Shown piece after piece: positions 42,480 through 51,789 of a stretch of 64,000 nucleotides of DNA; positions within the stretch are counted from its first letter, which is position 1; the number at the start of each line of letters is the position of its first letter. The notes beneath the pieces were generated by a model. That model was not told the origin of the DNA. It did no database searches and saw only the letters and a program-made list of their open reading frames with translations. Location of the stretch: positions 1 through 64,000 of the forward strand of contig NZ_QMKQ01000005.1 of assembly GCF_003287975.1 (NCBI RefSeq), written 5' to 3'. The position numbers and the translations under genes are program-made. Source of the DNA: Arthrobacter sp. AQ5-05 (lineage in GTDB: Bacteria; Actinomycetota; Actinomycetes; Actinomycetales; Micrococcaceae).

Positions 42480-43600
42480 CGCAGGAACTCCGGAACTTCA
42501 CCCACGCCCCGGGAGCCCCGGCGGCTTCACCAGCGCCCGCAGCACCCGCGCCCCGGGTGCTGCGTTGCACCGGCTCCCGGGTGGAAACACCGGAGGTGAC
42601 AACCTTTATGCTCGAACCCGTGGACGGGCAGTCGTTCGGCTGGCAGCCGGGACAATACCTGACCCTCAACCTGGACACCGCCCACGGGCAGCTCAGCCGC
42701 TGCTACACGATCAGCTCCATTCCCTCCGCGGGGCTGGAAATCACCGTCAAGGCCCTGCCCGGGGGACCGGCCTCGACCTGGCTGCACAACACGCTGCTCC
42801 CGGGCACCGTGCTCGAGGCCCACGGGCCGCTGGGCGGCTTCACCCCGCCCGCGCTCGCCGGAGGGCTGCAGGGCCCCGCGCCCAGCTACCTGTTCCTCGC
42901 GGCGGGCTCTGGCATCACCCCGCTGGTGTCCATCACCCGGGCGCTGCTGGATGCCGGTGATCCGGTGGATGCGGTGCTGCTCTACAGCGCGCACGAGCCG
43001 GGGGACGTGATCTTCCACCGCGAGCTGCGCTCGATCCCGGAGGCCAGCGGCATCCGCGTGGAAACGATCCTGAGCACCGGGTCCATTCCCACCGTGGGCA
43101 TCCCGCGGGCACCCGGCCGGCTGGATGCGGACCTCCTGCTCGAACTGGTGCCCGATGTGCGCGGGCGCGAGGTCTTTGCCTGCGGCCCGCCGGCGTACCT
43201 GGAGGCGGTCCGCAGCATGCTGGAAGCTGCGGGCTGCGAAGCCTCGGCGCTCACGGTGGAAAGCTTCGACATCGCCGACCACGCCCCGGCTGTTGTTTCC
43301 ATGGCGCCGTCGCCGACCGACACCGCGGCCGAGGCGCAGGTATTCAGCGTCGAGTTCGTGCGCAGCGGGCGGACCATCGAGTGCCCGGCCGACACCTTCG
43401 TGCTTGATGCTGCCTTGGCCGCCGGGATCCCGGTGCCCTCTTCGTGCACCTTGGGGATGTGCGGGACCTGCAAGTCGGGGCTGCTCCAGGGCACGGTGGA
43501 GATGAACCATGCCGGCGGGATCAGGCCCAAGGAAATCGTCGCGGGCAAGATCCTGATCTGCTGCTCCACGCCGACCGGCGACCTGGTGATCGACGCCTAA
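42476..43600 (+). CDS. gbcB: Ferredoxin-NAD(P)H reductase with C-terminal [2Fe-2S] domain
   Basis: This is a 374-residue electron-transfer protein. The FAD domain (about 30-130) has QPGQYLTLNL and LSRCYTISSIPSAG (RxYS-type). The NAD domain has LFLAAGSGITPLVSITRALL and EVFACGPPAYLEAV. A plant-type ferredoxin domain (about 290-374) has SSCTLGMCGTCKSGLLQGTV and a final ILICCSTPTGD supplying the fourth Cys. This is the class of reductase that serves GbcA-type oxygenases. The four-base overlap with gbcA confirms coupling. The N-terminal 25 residues are Pro/Ala-rich linker. Confidence 0.85.
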   Translation: MTQELRNFTHAPGAPAASPAPAAPAPRVLRCTGSRVETPEVTTFMLEPVDGQSFGWQPGQYLTLNLDTAHGQLSRCYTISSIPSAGLEITVKALPGGPASTWLHNTLLPGTVLEAHGPLGGFTPPALAGGLQGPAPSYLFLAAGSGITPLVSITRALLDAGDPVDAVLLYSAHEPGDVIFHRELRSIPEASGIRVETILSTGSIPTVGIPRAPGRLDADLLLELVPDVRGREVFACGPPAYLEAVRSMLEAAGCEASALTVESFDIADHAPAVVSMAPSPTDTAAEAQVFSVEFVRSGRTIECPADTFVLDAALAAGIPVPSSCTLGMCGTCKSGLLQGTVEMNHAGGIRPKEIVAGKILICCSTPTGDLVIDA

Positions 43601-43618
43601 GCGCCCGGAAGAAAAACG

Positions 43619-43658
43619 TCGGGCCGCACCTTCCCTCCGAGGGGAAGCTGCGGCCCGA
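43619..43658 (-). terminator. Intrinsic terminator of prfC, also ending the gbc operon
   Basis: TCGGGCCGCA (43619-43628) pairs with TGCGGCCCGA (43649-43658), and an inner CTTCCC pairs with GGGAAG. On the minus strand the hairpin is followed by CGTTTTTC, giving a T tract for transcripts from prfC. It may also stop rightward gbc transcripts. Confidence 0.8.
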
Positions 43659-43708
43659 TATCCAGCGTGCGAGGCACCGGCCGGACCGGGCCCCCGCAGG
43701 TTCCCGTG

Positions 43709-45334
43709 TTATTCGGCTTCGTTGTCGCTTATGCCGAATAGCTCGGGGCTGTCGGTCATGGTGCGACCGAGCTTCCACTGGTTCCTGAAGAGCCCCACGG
43801 GATTCCCGTTCGACCGGTAGACGACATCGATGGCGGCGGCCTTGGCGGTCTTTTCCGGCTCCGGGCCGAAGAGGTCCCTGGCCATTTCATAGGGCAGTGC
43901 CTCTTCGATTGCGGCTGGGGCGCCGAACTCGCGCTTCAGCCGATCCAGGGCCACCTCGAACTGCAAGACTCCGACCGCCGCGAAGATCGGCGACTGGCTC
44001 GTCCCGAAGCCGCGGTAGAGAACCTGGATGGTGCCTTCTTCTTCGAGGTGGGAGATTCCCCGGGCGAAGGCCTTGGAACGGCCTGCATCCAGGCTGCGCA
44101 CCATGCGGAAGTGCTCGGCGTTGAAGTGCGGCAAGCGCGGAAAGGAAACAGCCTTGCCGGCATGTACCGTGTCGCCGATCCGCAATCCGCTGGCGTTGCT
44201 GAAGCCCACCACGTCTCCGGGCCACGATTCATCTGCTGAATCGCGGTCCCTGCCGCTCATGTGGTGGGTGTATTTCGAGGAAACGGGCTTTGCCGTGGAT
44301 TCGTTCTGTAGGGCCATGCCGCGTCGGAACGTCCCCGAGCACACCCGGACAAAGGCAAGTTTGTCGTGGTGGTTCGGGTTCATGCCCGACTGCATCTTGA
44401 AGACGAACCCGGAGAAATCCGAATCCAGTGGACGTAGGGTTCCGGCCGTATCCGGGCGCGGACCAGGCGCTGGCGCCCGGTTCACCAGAAAATCCAAGAG
44501 CGGGGCGACCCCGAAGTTTGATGCCGCGGCAGCGAAAAGCACCGGCGTGGCCCGGCCGGCCAAGAAATCTTCCCCGTCGAAGTTGCCATTGATGGAGACG
44601 GCCATGTCGCAGTCTTCGCGGGCGGCCTCCCAGGCATCTCCGGCGTCCAGGGCGGCCTCTTCGGGGCTGAGTTCTTCGGCCTGTGCGAGACTGGCGCCGG
44701 CATTGGTGCGAGAGAGGCGCGTGTAGGTTCCGCTTTCCGGGTTGTACAGGCCACGGAAGTCGCCCGCGATGCCCACGGGCCAGTTCAAGGGCACCGGCAT
44801 GCGGCCGGTGGCATCCTGGACCTCATCGAGCAGCTCCAACGTTTCCTGCCCTGGTCGGTCCCACTTGTTGAACACGGTGACCACCGGCAGCCCGAGTTCC
44901 TTGCAGACGGCAAATAGCTTCAGGGTCTGGGTTTCCATTCCCCGTGCGGAATCGACAAGCATGATGGCGCAGTCCACGGCCGTCAGTACCCTGTAGGTGT
45001 CCTCTGAGAAGTCGGCGTGCCCCGGGGTGTCGAGAAGGTTGAAAATGACATTGCCGTGTTCGAACCGCAATGCGGTGGAGCTGATGGAGATGCCGCGTTC
45101 GCGTTCCATGGTGCCCCAGTCGGACATGCTCGCCTGACGCCCTTGCTTGCCGTGCGTCACGCCTGCCTCCGTGATGACCCGCGCATGCAGGGCCAAGGCC
45201 TCGGTCAATGTCGACTTGCCGGCGTCGGGGTGCGCAATGATGGCAAACGTTCTGCGCCTGCCTGCCTGGTGAAAAACGTCATTGCCGTCGATGGTGGGTG
45301 GGGAGTCGAAATCAGTGAAAGTGCCGGGAACCAT
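43709..45334 (-). CDS. prfC: Peptide chain release factor 3
   Basis: This 541-residue translational GTPase recycles RF1/RF2 from the ribosome. G motifs are AIIAHPDAGKSTLTEALAL (G1), RGISISSTALRFEH (G2), LLDTPGHADFSEDTYR (G3), VFNKWDRPGQETLELLDEVQ (G4) and a later ATPVLFAAAASNFG (G5). The remaining domains have the RF3 pattern LQFEVALDRLKREFGAPAAI. Length is typical. RF3 is patchily distributed in actinobacteria, so its presence is worth noting. Base composition is slightly less GC-rich than neighbours, which may point to separate ancestry. It is a single-gene unit with its own terminator. Confidence 0.95.
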   Translation of the reverse strand: MVPGTFTDFDSPPTIDGNDVFHQAGRRRTFAIIAHPDAGKSTLTEALALHARVITEAGVTHGKQGRQASMSDWGTMERERGISISSTALRFEHGNVIFNLLDTPGHADFSEDTYRVLTAVDCAIMLVDSARGMETQTLKLFAVCKELGLPVVTVFNKWDRPGQETLELLDEVQDATGRMPVPLNWPVGIAGDFRGLYNPESGTYTRLSRTNAGASLAQAEELSPEEAALDAGDAWEAAREDCDMAVSINGNFDGEDFLAGRATPVLFAAAASNFGVAPLLDFLVNRAPAPGPRPDTAGTLRPLDSDFSGFVFKMQSGMNPNHHDKLAFVRVCSGTFRRGMALQNESTAKPVSSKYTHHMSGRDRDSADESWPGDVVGFSNASGLRIGDTVHAGKAVSFPRLPHFNAEHFRMVRSLDAGRSKAFARGISHLEEEGTIQVLYRGFGTSQSPIFAAVGVLQFEVALDRLKREFGAPAAIEEALPYEMARDLFGPEPEKTAKAAAIDVVYRSNGNPVGLFRNQWKLGRTMTDSPELFGISDNEAE

Positions 45335-45473
45335 CCCTAAAATATACCCTCGGGTGCGGGTTGCCCCGAGCCATGCTGCTTCGCCGTGAACTCCCCGGGT
45401 CCGAACCTGCCCGCGAAGAAGCCTCCCGGCACCCTTCCGACAAGTGGCTTGCGCGGTGCCGGGGGGAGCGAGG

Positions 45474-45729
45474 CTACTGCTTCATCTCGCAGCTGAAGGT
45501 GGCCCCGGTGTCTTCCACAATGCAACTGCCGGCGTGTCCGGGGTACGGCAGTTCGCATGCCCCGTGGGCCAAGATCTCGACGGAGCCGGCCGAGGCGTCC
45601 AGCATGCAGTGCGCCGGCCAAGGCCAGCGGGGCCCCGGCGATGCCGGCCAGCAGGGTGCGGGGCATCCGGAAGTTCCAGATTGCCTGGTCATGGGAGACG
45701 GTGATGGAGCCGTCCTTCATCCGGACCAT
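45474..45729 (-). pseudogene. Possible frameshifted small secreted or membrane protein
   Basis: The 45335-45899 gap has no intact convincing gene. One minus-strand frame gives MVRMKDGSITVSHDQAIWNF and RMPRTLLAGIAGAPLALAGA. After a one-base shift near 45600-45605 the next frame gives MLDASAGSVEILAHGACELP, then YPGHAGSCIVEDTGATFSCE, ending at 45474. The joined product would have one hydrophobic segment followed by a Cys-containing domain. The family is unknown and the join is a guess. It could also be intergenic chance. Confidence 0.3.
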
Positions 45730-45899
45730 GCCCGGGAGCAGGTGTCCGGCGATGGCCTTCGCGGCTTTCCGGGGCGGTGGCCAGCGGCCAGCTGCCGGCG
45801 CAGATCCCCGCGGGGCGCGGCGGGTCCAGTCAACTGGTGCGAGGTGCCCGGGGGGTCATACCGCCGAGGGCCGGAGGCTGCACGGGTTGGTGCCCAGGC

Positions 45900-47135
45900 T
45901 CAGCCGGCCGCTTCGCGGTCCTTCCGGCGCCGGCGCAGCACCAGGTATCCGGCCAGCACCACGCACAGCGCGTAGGTCCAGGCCACCGCGCCCCAGCCCA
46001 GCGCGAAGCCGCCGGGGGAACCGATCAGCGCGCCCATGGCCAGCGGTCCCACGGTGAATCCGCCGAACTGCCCGGCCGTGACCAGTCCGGTGGCCATGCC
46101 GATGGTGGAGGCCGGGACGCTGCGCACCACCGCCGCCATCAGCACCACCGAGACCCCCAGGGCCGAGGCCCCGTGCAGGGCCACGGCCAGCCAGAGCAGC
46201 GCCGCGGATCCGGTCGCCCCGGCGGCCAGGAACACCCCGGCCCCGGCGAGCGCGAGGGTGGCCAGCAGCAGCAGCAGCGGGGGAGCGGCCATGCCGCCGG
46301 ACATCATCTTCCCCCAGCCCACGCGGGCGGCCACGCCGATCGCCCCGGCTGCTGCGGCGGCGACCCCGCCCATGACCAGGGTGAAGTCCAGTTCGCGCAC
46401 CGCATACAGGGACAGGTAGACGTTGGTGGCTTGCACGCCCATGCCGTTGACGAAGCCGAAGATGGCCAGCGCGTAGATCAGGAAGGTGGTGTTCGGCGGC
46501 GCCGCGGGGGTCGGGACCGGGCCCTCGGGCAGCGGGCCGATGCGGCTGGGGGCCTTGGGCAGCAGCGGAACCGAGGCGACCACGCGCACCGCGATCACGC
46601 CAAGGAGCCCCGCCACCACGGCGCCCACGGCGTTGGCCCCGTGCCAGCCGATCCAGGCGGCCAGTGCCGGGAAGGCCAGGGAGGCCACCAGCTGGCTGAC
46701 CTGGACGCCGGACTGCTTGATGCCGATCCAGCCGATGCGCTTCTCCGCCGGGACGCGTTCGGCCAGGATGCGGTTGGTGACCCCGTTGGGGAAGGACTGG
46801 GCCAGCCCGGAGAGGCCCGCGGCGACCAGCAGCAGCACGTAGCCGCCGGGGATCGCGGCAAGGGCCAGGGCCGCGGCGGCCATCGCGAAGACCAGCACCA
46901 GCAGCCGGGTGTCGGGCTGCCGGTCCGTGAAGCGGCCGAAGGCCGCGTTGCCGATCGCCCCTGCTGCGAAGCAGACGGTGGCCAGCAGGCCGAATTGCGC
47001 CTCGGTGATGCCCAGGTCGGTGATCACCAGGTCGCTGATGGCGCTCAGCCCGTAGTTCAGGATCGGGCCGGCGGCCACCGCGGCCAGCAGGGCGGCCAGC
47101 AGCAACTTCCCGGGGCGTCCGGCGCGTGCCTGCAT
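45900..47135 (-). CDS. MFS transporter
   Basis: This is a 411-residue transporter with about 12 segments. The loop 2-3 motif is GNAAFGRFTDRQPDTR, and LSGLAQSFPNGVTNRILAER and IGWIGIKQSGVQVSQLVA are the central-loop region. Segments are unusually Ala/Gly/Leu-rich. It carries no substrate signature. It is divergent from the molybdopterin oxidoreductase gene with a 230-base gap holding a long inverted repeat, so it might move that enzyme's substrate, but this is weak inference. The start at 47135 lacks a strong ribosome site. Confidence 0.8.
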   Translation of the reverse strand: MQARAGRPGKLLLAALLAAVAAGPILNYGLSAISDLVITDLGITEAQFGLLATVCFAAGAIGNAAFGRFTDRQPDTRLLVLVFAMAAAALALAAIPGGYVLLLVAAGLSGLAQSFPNGVTNRILAERVPAEKRIGWIGIKQSGVQVSQLVASLAFPALAAWIGWHGANAVGAVVAGLLGVIAVRVVASVPLLPKAPSRIGPLPEGPVPTPAAPPNTTFLIYALAIFGFVNGMGVQATNVYLSLYAVRELDFTLVMGGVAAAAAGAIGVAARVGWGKMMSGGMAAPPLLLLLATLALAGAGVFLAAGATGSAALLWLAVALHGASALGVSVVLMAAVVRSVPASTIGMATGLVTAGQFGGFTVGPLAMGALIGSPGGFALGWGAVAWTYALCVVLAGYLVLRRRRKDREAAG

Positions 47136-47237
47136 TCGGCTCTCCTCATGTCACTGTGCGGTTTCCGGTTCTGCTCCGGATCGAAGACCAGTGTTTCACA
47201 ACTGCGGTGCGCCATCGCCACCGGGTTGCCGGCCCTT

Positions 47238-47275
47238 GTATGCCGTGTGGTGCGGTGCTACACATGAGGGCATAC
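47238..47275. repeat. Inverted repeat in the MFS/oxidoreductase divergent gap
   Basis: GTATGCC (47238-47244) and GGCATAC (47269-47275) are perfect inverted 7-mers 24 bases apart. The interval includes GTGTGG and CTACAC near-complements. It lies about 100 bases from both starts. It could be a regulator site or RNA hairpin. Confidence 0.45.
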
Positions 47276-47367
47276 GGCACCGGTGGTTTGGGGTTGGCCT
47301 TGCGCCGGCGCGAATTCCATTGACGGGCCCGAGGCCTTGGGCCCGCACACGAGGGGTGCAGTTGGGC

Positions 47368-49674
47368 ATGGCAAGCAAACCGTTGAAGGATGATCCCACC
47401 GACAAGGACCTGGTCGTGACACCGCCGCTGCGCAGCGCCGTCGGGCTGCCCAGCCTGCTGGCCTCGATCCCGCTGGCGCTTTCGGAGATGGGCCCGGGCC
47501 GGGCGGCGGCGACGCTGCTGCACATGAACCAGAAGGACGGCTTCGACTGCATGAGTTGCGCCTGGCCGGATCCGCCGCAGCGAAAGGTTGCCGAGTTCTG
47601 CGAGAACGGGGCCAAGGCCGTTTCCTGGGAGGCGGACCCGCTGAAGGTCCCGCAATCCTTCTGGGCGCAGCACCCCGTTTCCGAGCTCAAGGAACGCAGC
47701 GAATACTGGCTGGGGCAACAGGGTCGGCTGGTGGAACCGGTCTACAAGCCCGCCGGGTCCGAACACTACCGCCCGATTTCCTGGGACAACGCCTTCGGGA
47801 TCATCGCCCGCGAACTCAATGCCCTGGAATCGCCGAACGAGGCGACGTTCTACACCTCGGGGCGGGCCAGCAACGAGGCGGCGTTCATCTACCAGCTGTT
47901 CGTGCGCGCCTTTGGCACCAACAACCTGCCCGACTGCTCGAACATGTGCCACGAGTCCACCGGCGTGGCCATGACGCAGAGCATCGGGGTCGGCAAGTCC
48001 GCGATCCACTACGAGGACTTCGCCAAGTCGGATTTGATCATCATCATGGGGCAGAACCCCGGCACCAACCACCCGCGCATGCTCACCGCCCTGGAGGAAG
48101 CCAAGCGCGCGGGATCCTCCATCATCGCGATCAACCCGCTGCCCGAGGCCGGGCTGATCAACTTCAAGAACCCGCAGCGCCCGCGCGGGCTCATCGGCAA
48201 GGGCACAGATCTGGCGGACCAGTACCTGCAGATCCGCCTGGCCGGGGACATGGCGCTGATGCAGGCGCTGGCCAAGCGCGTGTTCGCGGCCGAGGACGCC
48301 GCCCCCGGCTCGGTGCTTGACCACCGGTTCCTGGAGGGGCACTGCATCGGGCTTGCCGCATACCGCCAGCACCTCTCCGGTCTGCGCGAGGCCGACGTGC
48401 TGGCTGCCACCGGGTTGGACAGCGCGCAGATCGACGAGCTGGCCCAACGCTACCTGCTGGCCGAGAACGTGGTCATCACCTGGGCCATGGGCCTGACCCA
48501 GCACAAGAAGGCGGTGGACACGATCAAGGAAATCATGAACGTGCTGCTGCTGCGCGGGAACATCGGCAAGCCCGGCGCCGGGCCCTGCCCGATTCGCGGG
48601 CACTCCAACGTGCAGGGGGATCGGACCATGGGCATCTGGGAACAGATGCCGCAGGGCTTCATGGACAAGCTCGGGGCCGAGTTCGACTTCGACCCGCCGG
48701 CCGGGCACGGGTACGACGCCGTGCAGTCCATCCAGGCCATGGCCGACGGGCGGGTCAAGGTGCTCGTGGCCCTGGGCGGGAACCTGGTCCACGCGGTCTC
48801 CGACACCGCCGCGGCGCAGGAGGCGATCGGAAAGACCCGGCTCTCGGTGCAGATCTCCACCAAGCTGAACCGCTCCCATGCCCACACCGGGGACGCGGCA
48901 CTGATCCTGCCCACGCTGGGGCGCAGCGACATCGACGAACAGGCCTCGGGCGTCCAGTTCGTCACCGTGGAGGACACCGTCTGCGCGGTGCATGCCTCGC
49001 AGGGACGGGTGGCGCCGATCTCCGCCAAGATGCTCTCGGAGGTCGCGATCGTCTCGCGCATGGCCCGGGCCGTGCTCGGGCCCGAACACCCCTTTGCCTG
49101 GGAGGGCTTTGCGGAGGACTACGACACCATCCGCGAGCACATTGCCGCCGTGGTCGAGGGCTGCGAAAACTACAATTCCCGGGTGCGGGAGCCCGGCGGC
49201 TTTGTGCTGCCCCACCCGCCGCGGGATTCGCGCACCTTCCCGACCCCCAGCGGCAAGGCGGTGATCACCATCAACGAGCTGGAGACCATCGCCCTGCCCG
49301 CCGGGCGGCTGATCCTCCAGTCCCTGCGCTCCCACGACCAGTTCAACACCACCACCTATTCGCTGAACGACCGCTACCGCGGGGTGCACAAGGGACGCAA
49401 CGTGATCTTCGTGAGCCCTTCGGACCTTGCCGCACTGGGCCTGTCCGACGGCAGTTACGTGGATGTGCACTCGGAAGCCGAGGACAAGGTGGACCGGGTG
49501 CTGCGCGGCCTGCGGGTCATTTCCTACCCCACCGCGCCGGGGTGCGCGGCGACCTACTTCCCGGAAGGCAACGTGCTGGTTCCCCTGACCGCCACCGCCC
49601 AGGGGTCCAACACCCCGGTGTCCAAGTCGATCATCGTGCGCCTCGAGCCGGTGCCCGCCCCGTTCTTCGGCTGA
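47368..49674 (+). CDS. FdhF/YdeP-family molybdopterin oxidoreductase
   Basis: This is a 768-residue enzyme of the formate-dehydrogenase-alpha-like YdeP group. Molybdopterin-binding stretches are seen at IIIMGQNPGTNHPRMLTALE, LLLRGNIGKPGAGPCPIRGH and RLILQSLRSHDQFNTTTYSL. The N-terminal region has FDCMSCAWPDPPQRK and an NMCHESTGV Cys, but not the four-Cys [4Fe-4S] motif of catalytic formate dehydrogenases, and no selenocysteine TGA. E. coli YdeP is linked to acid resistance; the substrate is unknown. ATG 47368 is chosen by family length and GAGGGG upstream. No accessory fdhD or cofactor genes are nearby. Confidence 0.82.
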   Translation: MASKPLKDDPTDKDLVVTPPLRSAVGLPSLLASIPLALSEMGPGRAAATLLHMNQKDGFDCMSCAWPDPPQRKVAEFCENGAKAVSWEADPLKVPQSFWAQHPVSELKERSEYWLGQQGRLVEPVYKPAGSEHYRPISWDNAFGIIARELNALESPNEATFYTSGRASNEAAFIYQLFVRAFGTNNLPDCSNMCHESTGVAMTQSIGVGKSAIHYEDFAKSDLIIIMGQNPGTNHPRMLTALEEAKRAGSSIIAINPLPEAGLINFKNPQRPRGLIGKGTDLADQYLQIRLAGDMALMQALAKRVFAAEDAAPGSVLDHRFLEGHCIGLAAYRQHLSGLREADVLAATGLDSAQIDELAQRYLLAENVVITWAMGLTQHKKAVDTIKEIMNVLLLRGNIGKPGAGPCPIRGHSNVQGDRTMGIWEQMPQGFMDKLGAEFDFDPPAGHGYDAVQSIQAMADGRVKVLVALGGNLVHAVSDTAAAQEAIGKTRLSVQISTKLNRSHAHTGDAALILPTLGRSDIDEQASGVQFVTVEDTVCAVHASQGRVAPISAKMLSEVAIVSRMARAVLGPEHPFAWEGFAEDYDTIREHIAAVVEGCENYNSRVREPGGFVLPHPPRDSRTFPTPSGKAVITINELETIALPAGRLILQSLRSHDQFNTTTYSLNDRYRGVHKGRNVIFVSPSDLAALGLSDGSYVDVHSEAEDKVDRVLRGLRVISYPTAPGCAATYFPEGNVLVPLTATAQGSNTPVSKSIIVRLEPVPAPFFG

Positions 49675-49788
49675 GGACGGGTCCCGAACGCGTGCGCACA
49701 TGCCAGGGAACAAGTGTTGAATACGCGCGCGCACGGGGCCAGACTGAAAGCACCGCCGAACGGCGGCGCAATGTGGAGGCAAACACAA

Positions 49789-50877
49789 ATGAAAAAACTT
49801 GGGTACAAACTTGCCACCGTTGCCGTGGGCGCCCTGCTCACGGCCACGACTCTCACCGCATGCGGGGGAAACAATCCCCCGGCAGCGAGCAGCAACAGCT
49901 CTTCCGGCCCGGCAGTGAAGATCGGCCTGTTGCTCCCCGAAACCAAGACCACTCGCTACGAGGCCTTCGACCGCCCGCTGTTCGAGGCCAAGATCAAGTC
50001 CCTGGGCAACTACGACGTCGTCTACTCCAACGCCAGCCAGGATGCGTCCAAGCAGCAGGAGCAGGCCGAGTCCGCGCTCACCGACGGGGTGAAGGTGCTG
50101 GTCCTTGACCCGGTCAACGCGCAGGCCGCGGCCAGCATCGTCGCCAGCGCCAAGGCGCAGGACGTGCCGGTGATCTCCTACGACCGCCTGGTTGCCGGAA
50201 CCACCGACCTGGCCTACTACATCTCCTTCGACAACGAACAGGTCGGGGTGCTGCAGGGCAACTCGCTGGTCGACAAGCTCGCCAAGGACGGCATCAAGAA
50301 CCCCGGCATCCTGATGGTCAACGGCTCGCCCACCGACGGCAACGCCGTGCTGTTCAAGAAGGGCGCCCACTCGGTCATCGACAAGTCCGACGTGAAGGTG
50401 CTGGCCGAGTACGACACCCCGGACTGGTCGCCGGACAAGGCCCAGGGTTTCGTTGCCGGGCAGATCACGCAGTTCACCGGGCAGATCGACGGGGTCTACG
50501 CCGCCAACGACGGCACCGCCGGGGGCGCGGTCGCGGCCCTGAAAGCAGCAAACGTCGCCCCGTGGCCGATCATCACCGGCCAGGACGCCGAACTCACCGG
50601 CATCCAGCGGATCGTTTCCGGGGACCAGTACATGACCATCTACAAGGCCATCAAGACCGAGGCGGAACTTGCCGCAACCGTCGCCGACCAGCTGGCCAAG
50701 GGCGAAACGCCGTCCGACGCCACCGACATCGCCGGGGTTCCGACCAAGCTCTTGACCCCGGTGGTCGTGACCAAGGAGAACATCATGGACACCGTGGTCA
50801 AGGACGGCTTCTACACGGTGGCGCAGATCTGCACCACCGAATACGCCAAGGCCTGCGCCGCGGCAAACATCAAGTAG
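49789..50877 (+). CDS. xylF: Sugar ABC transporter substrate-binding lipoprotein (xylose type)
   Basis: This is a 362-residue periplasmic-binding-protein-like lipoprotein. The signal peptide ends in the lipobox LTAC (Cys25). The type I sugar-binding fold follows: KIGLLLPETKTTRYEAFDRP, NASQDASKQQEQAESALTDG, VLVLDPVNAQAAASIVASAK, VPVISYDRLV, and hinge residues VNGSPTDGNA. This is the XylF/ChvE pattern for xylose or related sugars. GGAGG precedes the ATG. The ATPase and permease genes follow. A hairpin ACCGCCGAACGGCGG in the leader may affect message stability. The sugar is not certain. Confidence 0.85.
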   Translation: MKKLGYKLATVAVGALLTATTLTACGGNNPPAASSNSSSGPAVKIGLLLPETKTTRYEAFDRPLFEAKIKSLGNYDVVYSNASQDASKQQEQAESALTDGVKVLVLDPVNAQAAASIVASAKAQDVPVISYDRLVAGTTDLAYYISFDNEQVGVLQGNSLVDKLAKDGIKNPGILMVNGSPTDGNAVLFKKGAHSVIDKSDVKVLAEYDTPDWSPDKAQGFVAGQITQFTGQIDGVYAANDGTAGGAVAALKAANVAPWPIITGQDAELTGIQRIVSGDQYMTIYKAIKTEAELAATVADQLAKGETPSDATDIAGVPTKLLTPVVVTKENIMDTVVKDGFYTVAQICTTEYAKACAAANIK

Positions 50878-50964
50878 GCACCTTGCGGGCCAGCGGGACC
50901 GGCGGCAACCGGCCCCGCACCCGCACCCGGTGCGCGGCACGGAACAACCCTTGGGGAGCGGAAC

Positions 50965-51789
50965 GTGGATCAGGCCGACTCGAACACCGCGGCAGCCACG
51001 GCGGCACCGCAACGGATCCTGCGCATGACCGGGATCTCCAAGCGCTTCGGCGCCGTCCAGGCGCTGACCGAGGTCGAACTGGAGATCTACTCCGGGCAGG
51101 TCGTGGCCATCGTCGGGGACAACGGCGCGGGCAAGTCCACCCTGGTCAAGGTGCTCGCCGGGGTCCACCCGGCCGACGATGGGCGGATCGAGATGCAGGA
51201 TGCGCGCGTGTCGATTTCCTCGCCCACCGACGCCAGGGCGCTGGGCATCGCCACGGTCTACCAGGACCTGGCGCTGTGCGACAACCTGGACGTCGTGGCC
51301 AACCTCTGGCTCGGGCACGAGCTGACCTACCGCGGCCGGCTCGACGAGGTGGCCATGGAGAAGCAGTCCTGGAAGCTCTTGCGCGAGCTGAGCGCCAAGA
51401 TCCCCTCGGTGCGCATCGCTGTTGCCTCGCTGTCCGGCGGGCAGCGCCAGACCGTGGCCATCGCCCGTTCGCTGATCGGCGAGCCGCGCATCGTGATCCT
51501 GGACGAGCCCACCGCGGCCCTGGGCGTCGCACAGACCGCCGAGGTGCTCAACCTCATCGAGCGGCTGCGCGAACGCAACTACGGGGTGGTGCTGATCAGC
51601 CACAACATGGCCGACGTGATGGCGGTCGCGGACCGCATCGTGGTGCTGCGGCTGGGACGGAACAACGGGGAGTTCCTCGCCGCCGAGGCCACCAGCGAAG
51701 ACATCGTCGCGGCGATCACCGGGGCCACCGACAACGCCGTCACCCGCCGGGCCGCGACCCGGCCGGTGCCCGGAACGGAGGAACCATGA
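50965..51789 (+). CDS. xylG: Sugar ABC transporter ATP-binding protein (single domain)
   Basis: This is a 274-residue ATPase with one nucleotide-binding domain. Walker A is VAIVGDNGAGKSTLVKVLAG, the signature is VASLSGGQRQTVAIARSL, Walker B is RIVILDEPTAALG and the His switch is VLISHNMADV. E. coli XylG is a fused double domain of about 510 residues; here only one is encoded, so the transporter would use a homodimer. The GTG start at 50965 follows GGGGAGCGG. The stop overlaps the permease gene (ATGA). Confidence 0.9.
   Translation: MDQADSNTAAATAAPQRILRMTGISKRFGAVQALTEVELEIYSGQVVAIVGDNGAGKSTLVKVLAGVHPADDGRIEMQDARVSISSPTDARALGIATVYQDLALCDNLDVVANLWLGHELTYRGRLDEVAMEKQSWKLLRELSAKIPSVRIAVASLSGGQRQTVAIARSLIGEPRIVILDEPTAALGVAQTAEVLNLIERLRERNYGVVLISHNMADVMAVADRIVVLRLGRNNGEFLAAEATSEDIVAAITGATDNAVTRRAATRPVPGTEEP

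Noticed and set aside
47136-47367. Molybdenum-cofactor riboswitch before the molybdopterin enzyme
   Set aside because: Only a simple inverted repeat is present; the multi-stem layout of that riboswitch could not be drawn.
47146-51603. 1485-codon open frame on the minus strand
   Set aside because: It lies antisense to the YdeP-like and xylF/xylG genes; it is Gly/His/Val/Arg-rich shadow sequence produced by GC-biased third positions, with no domain.
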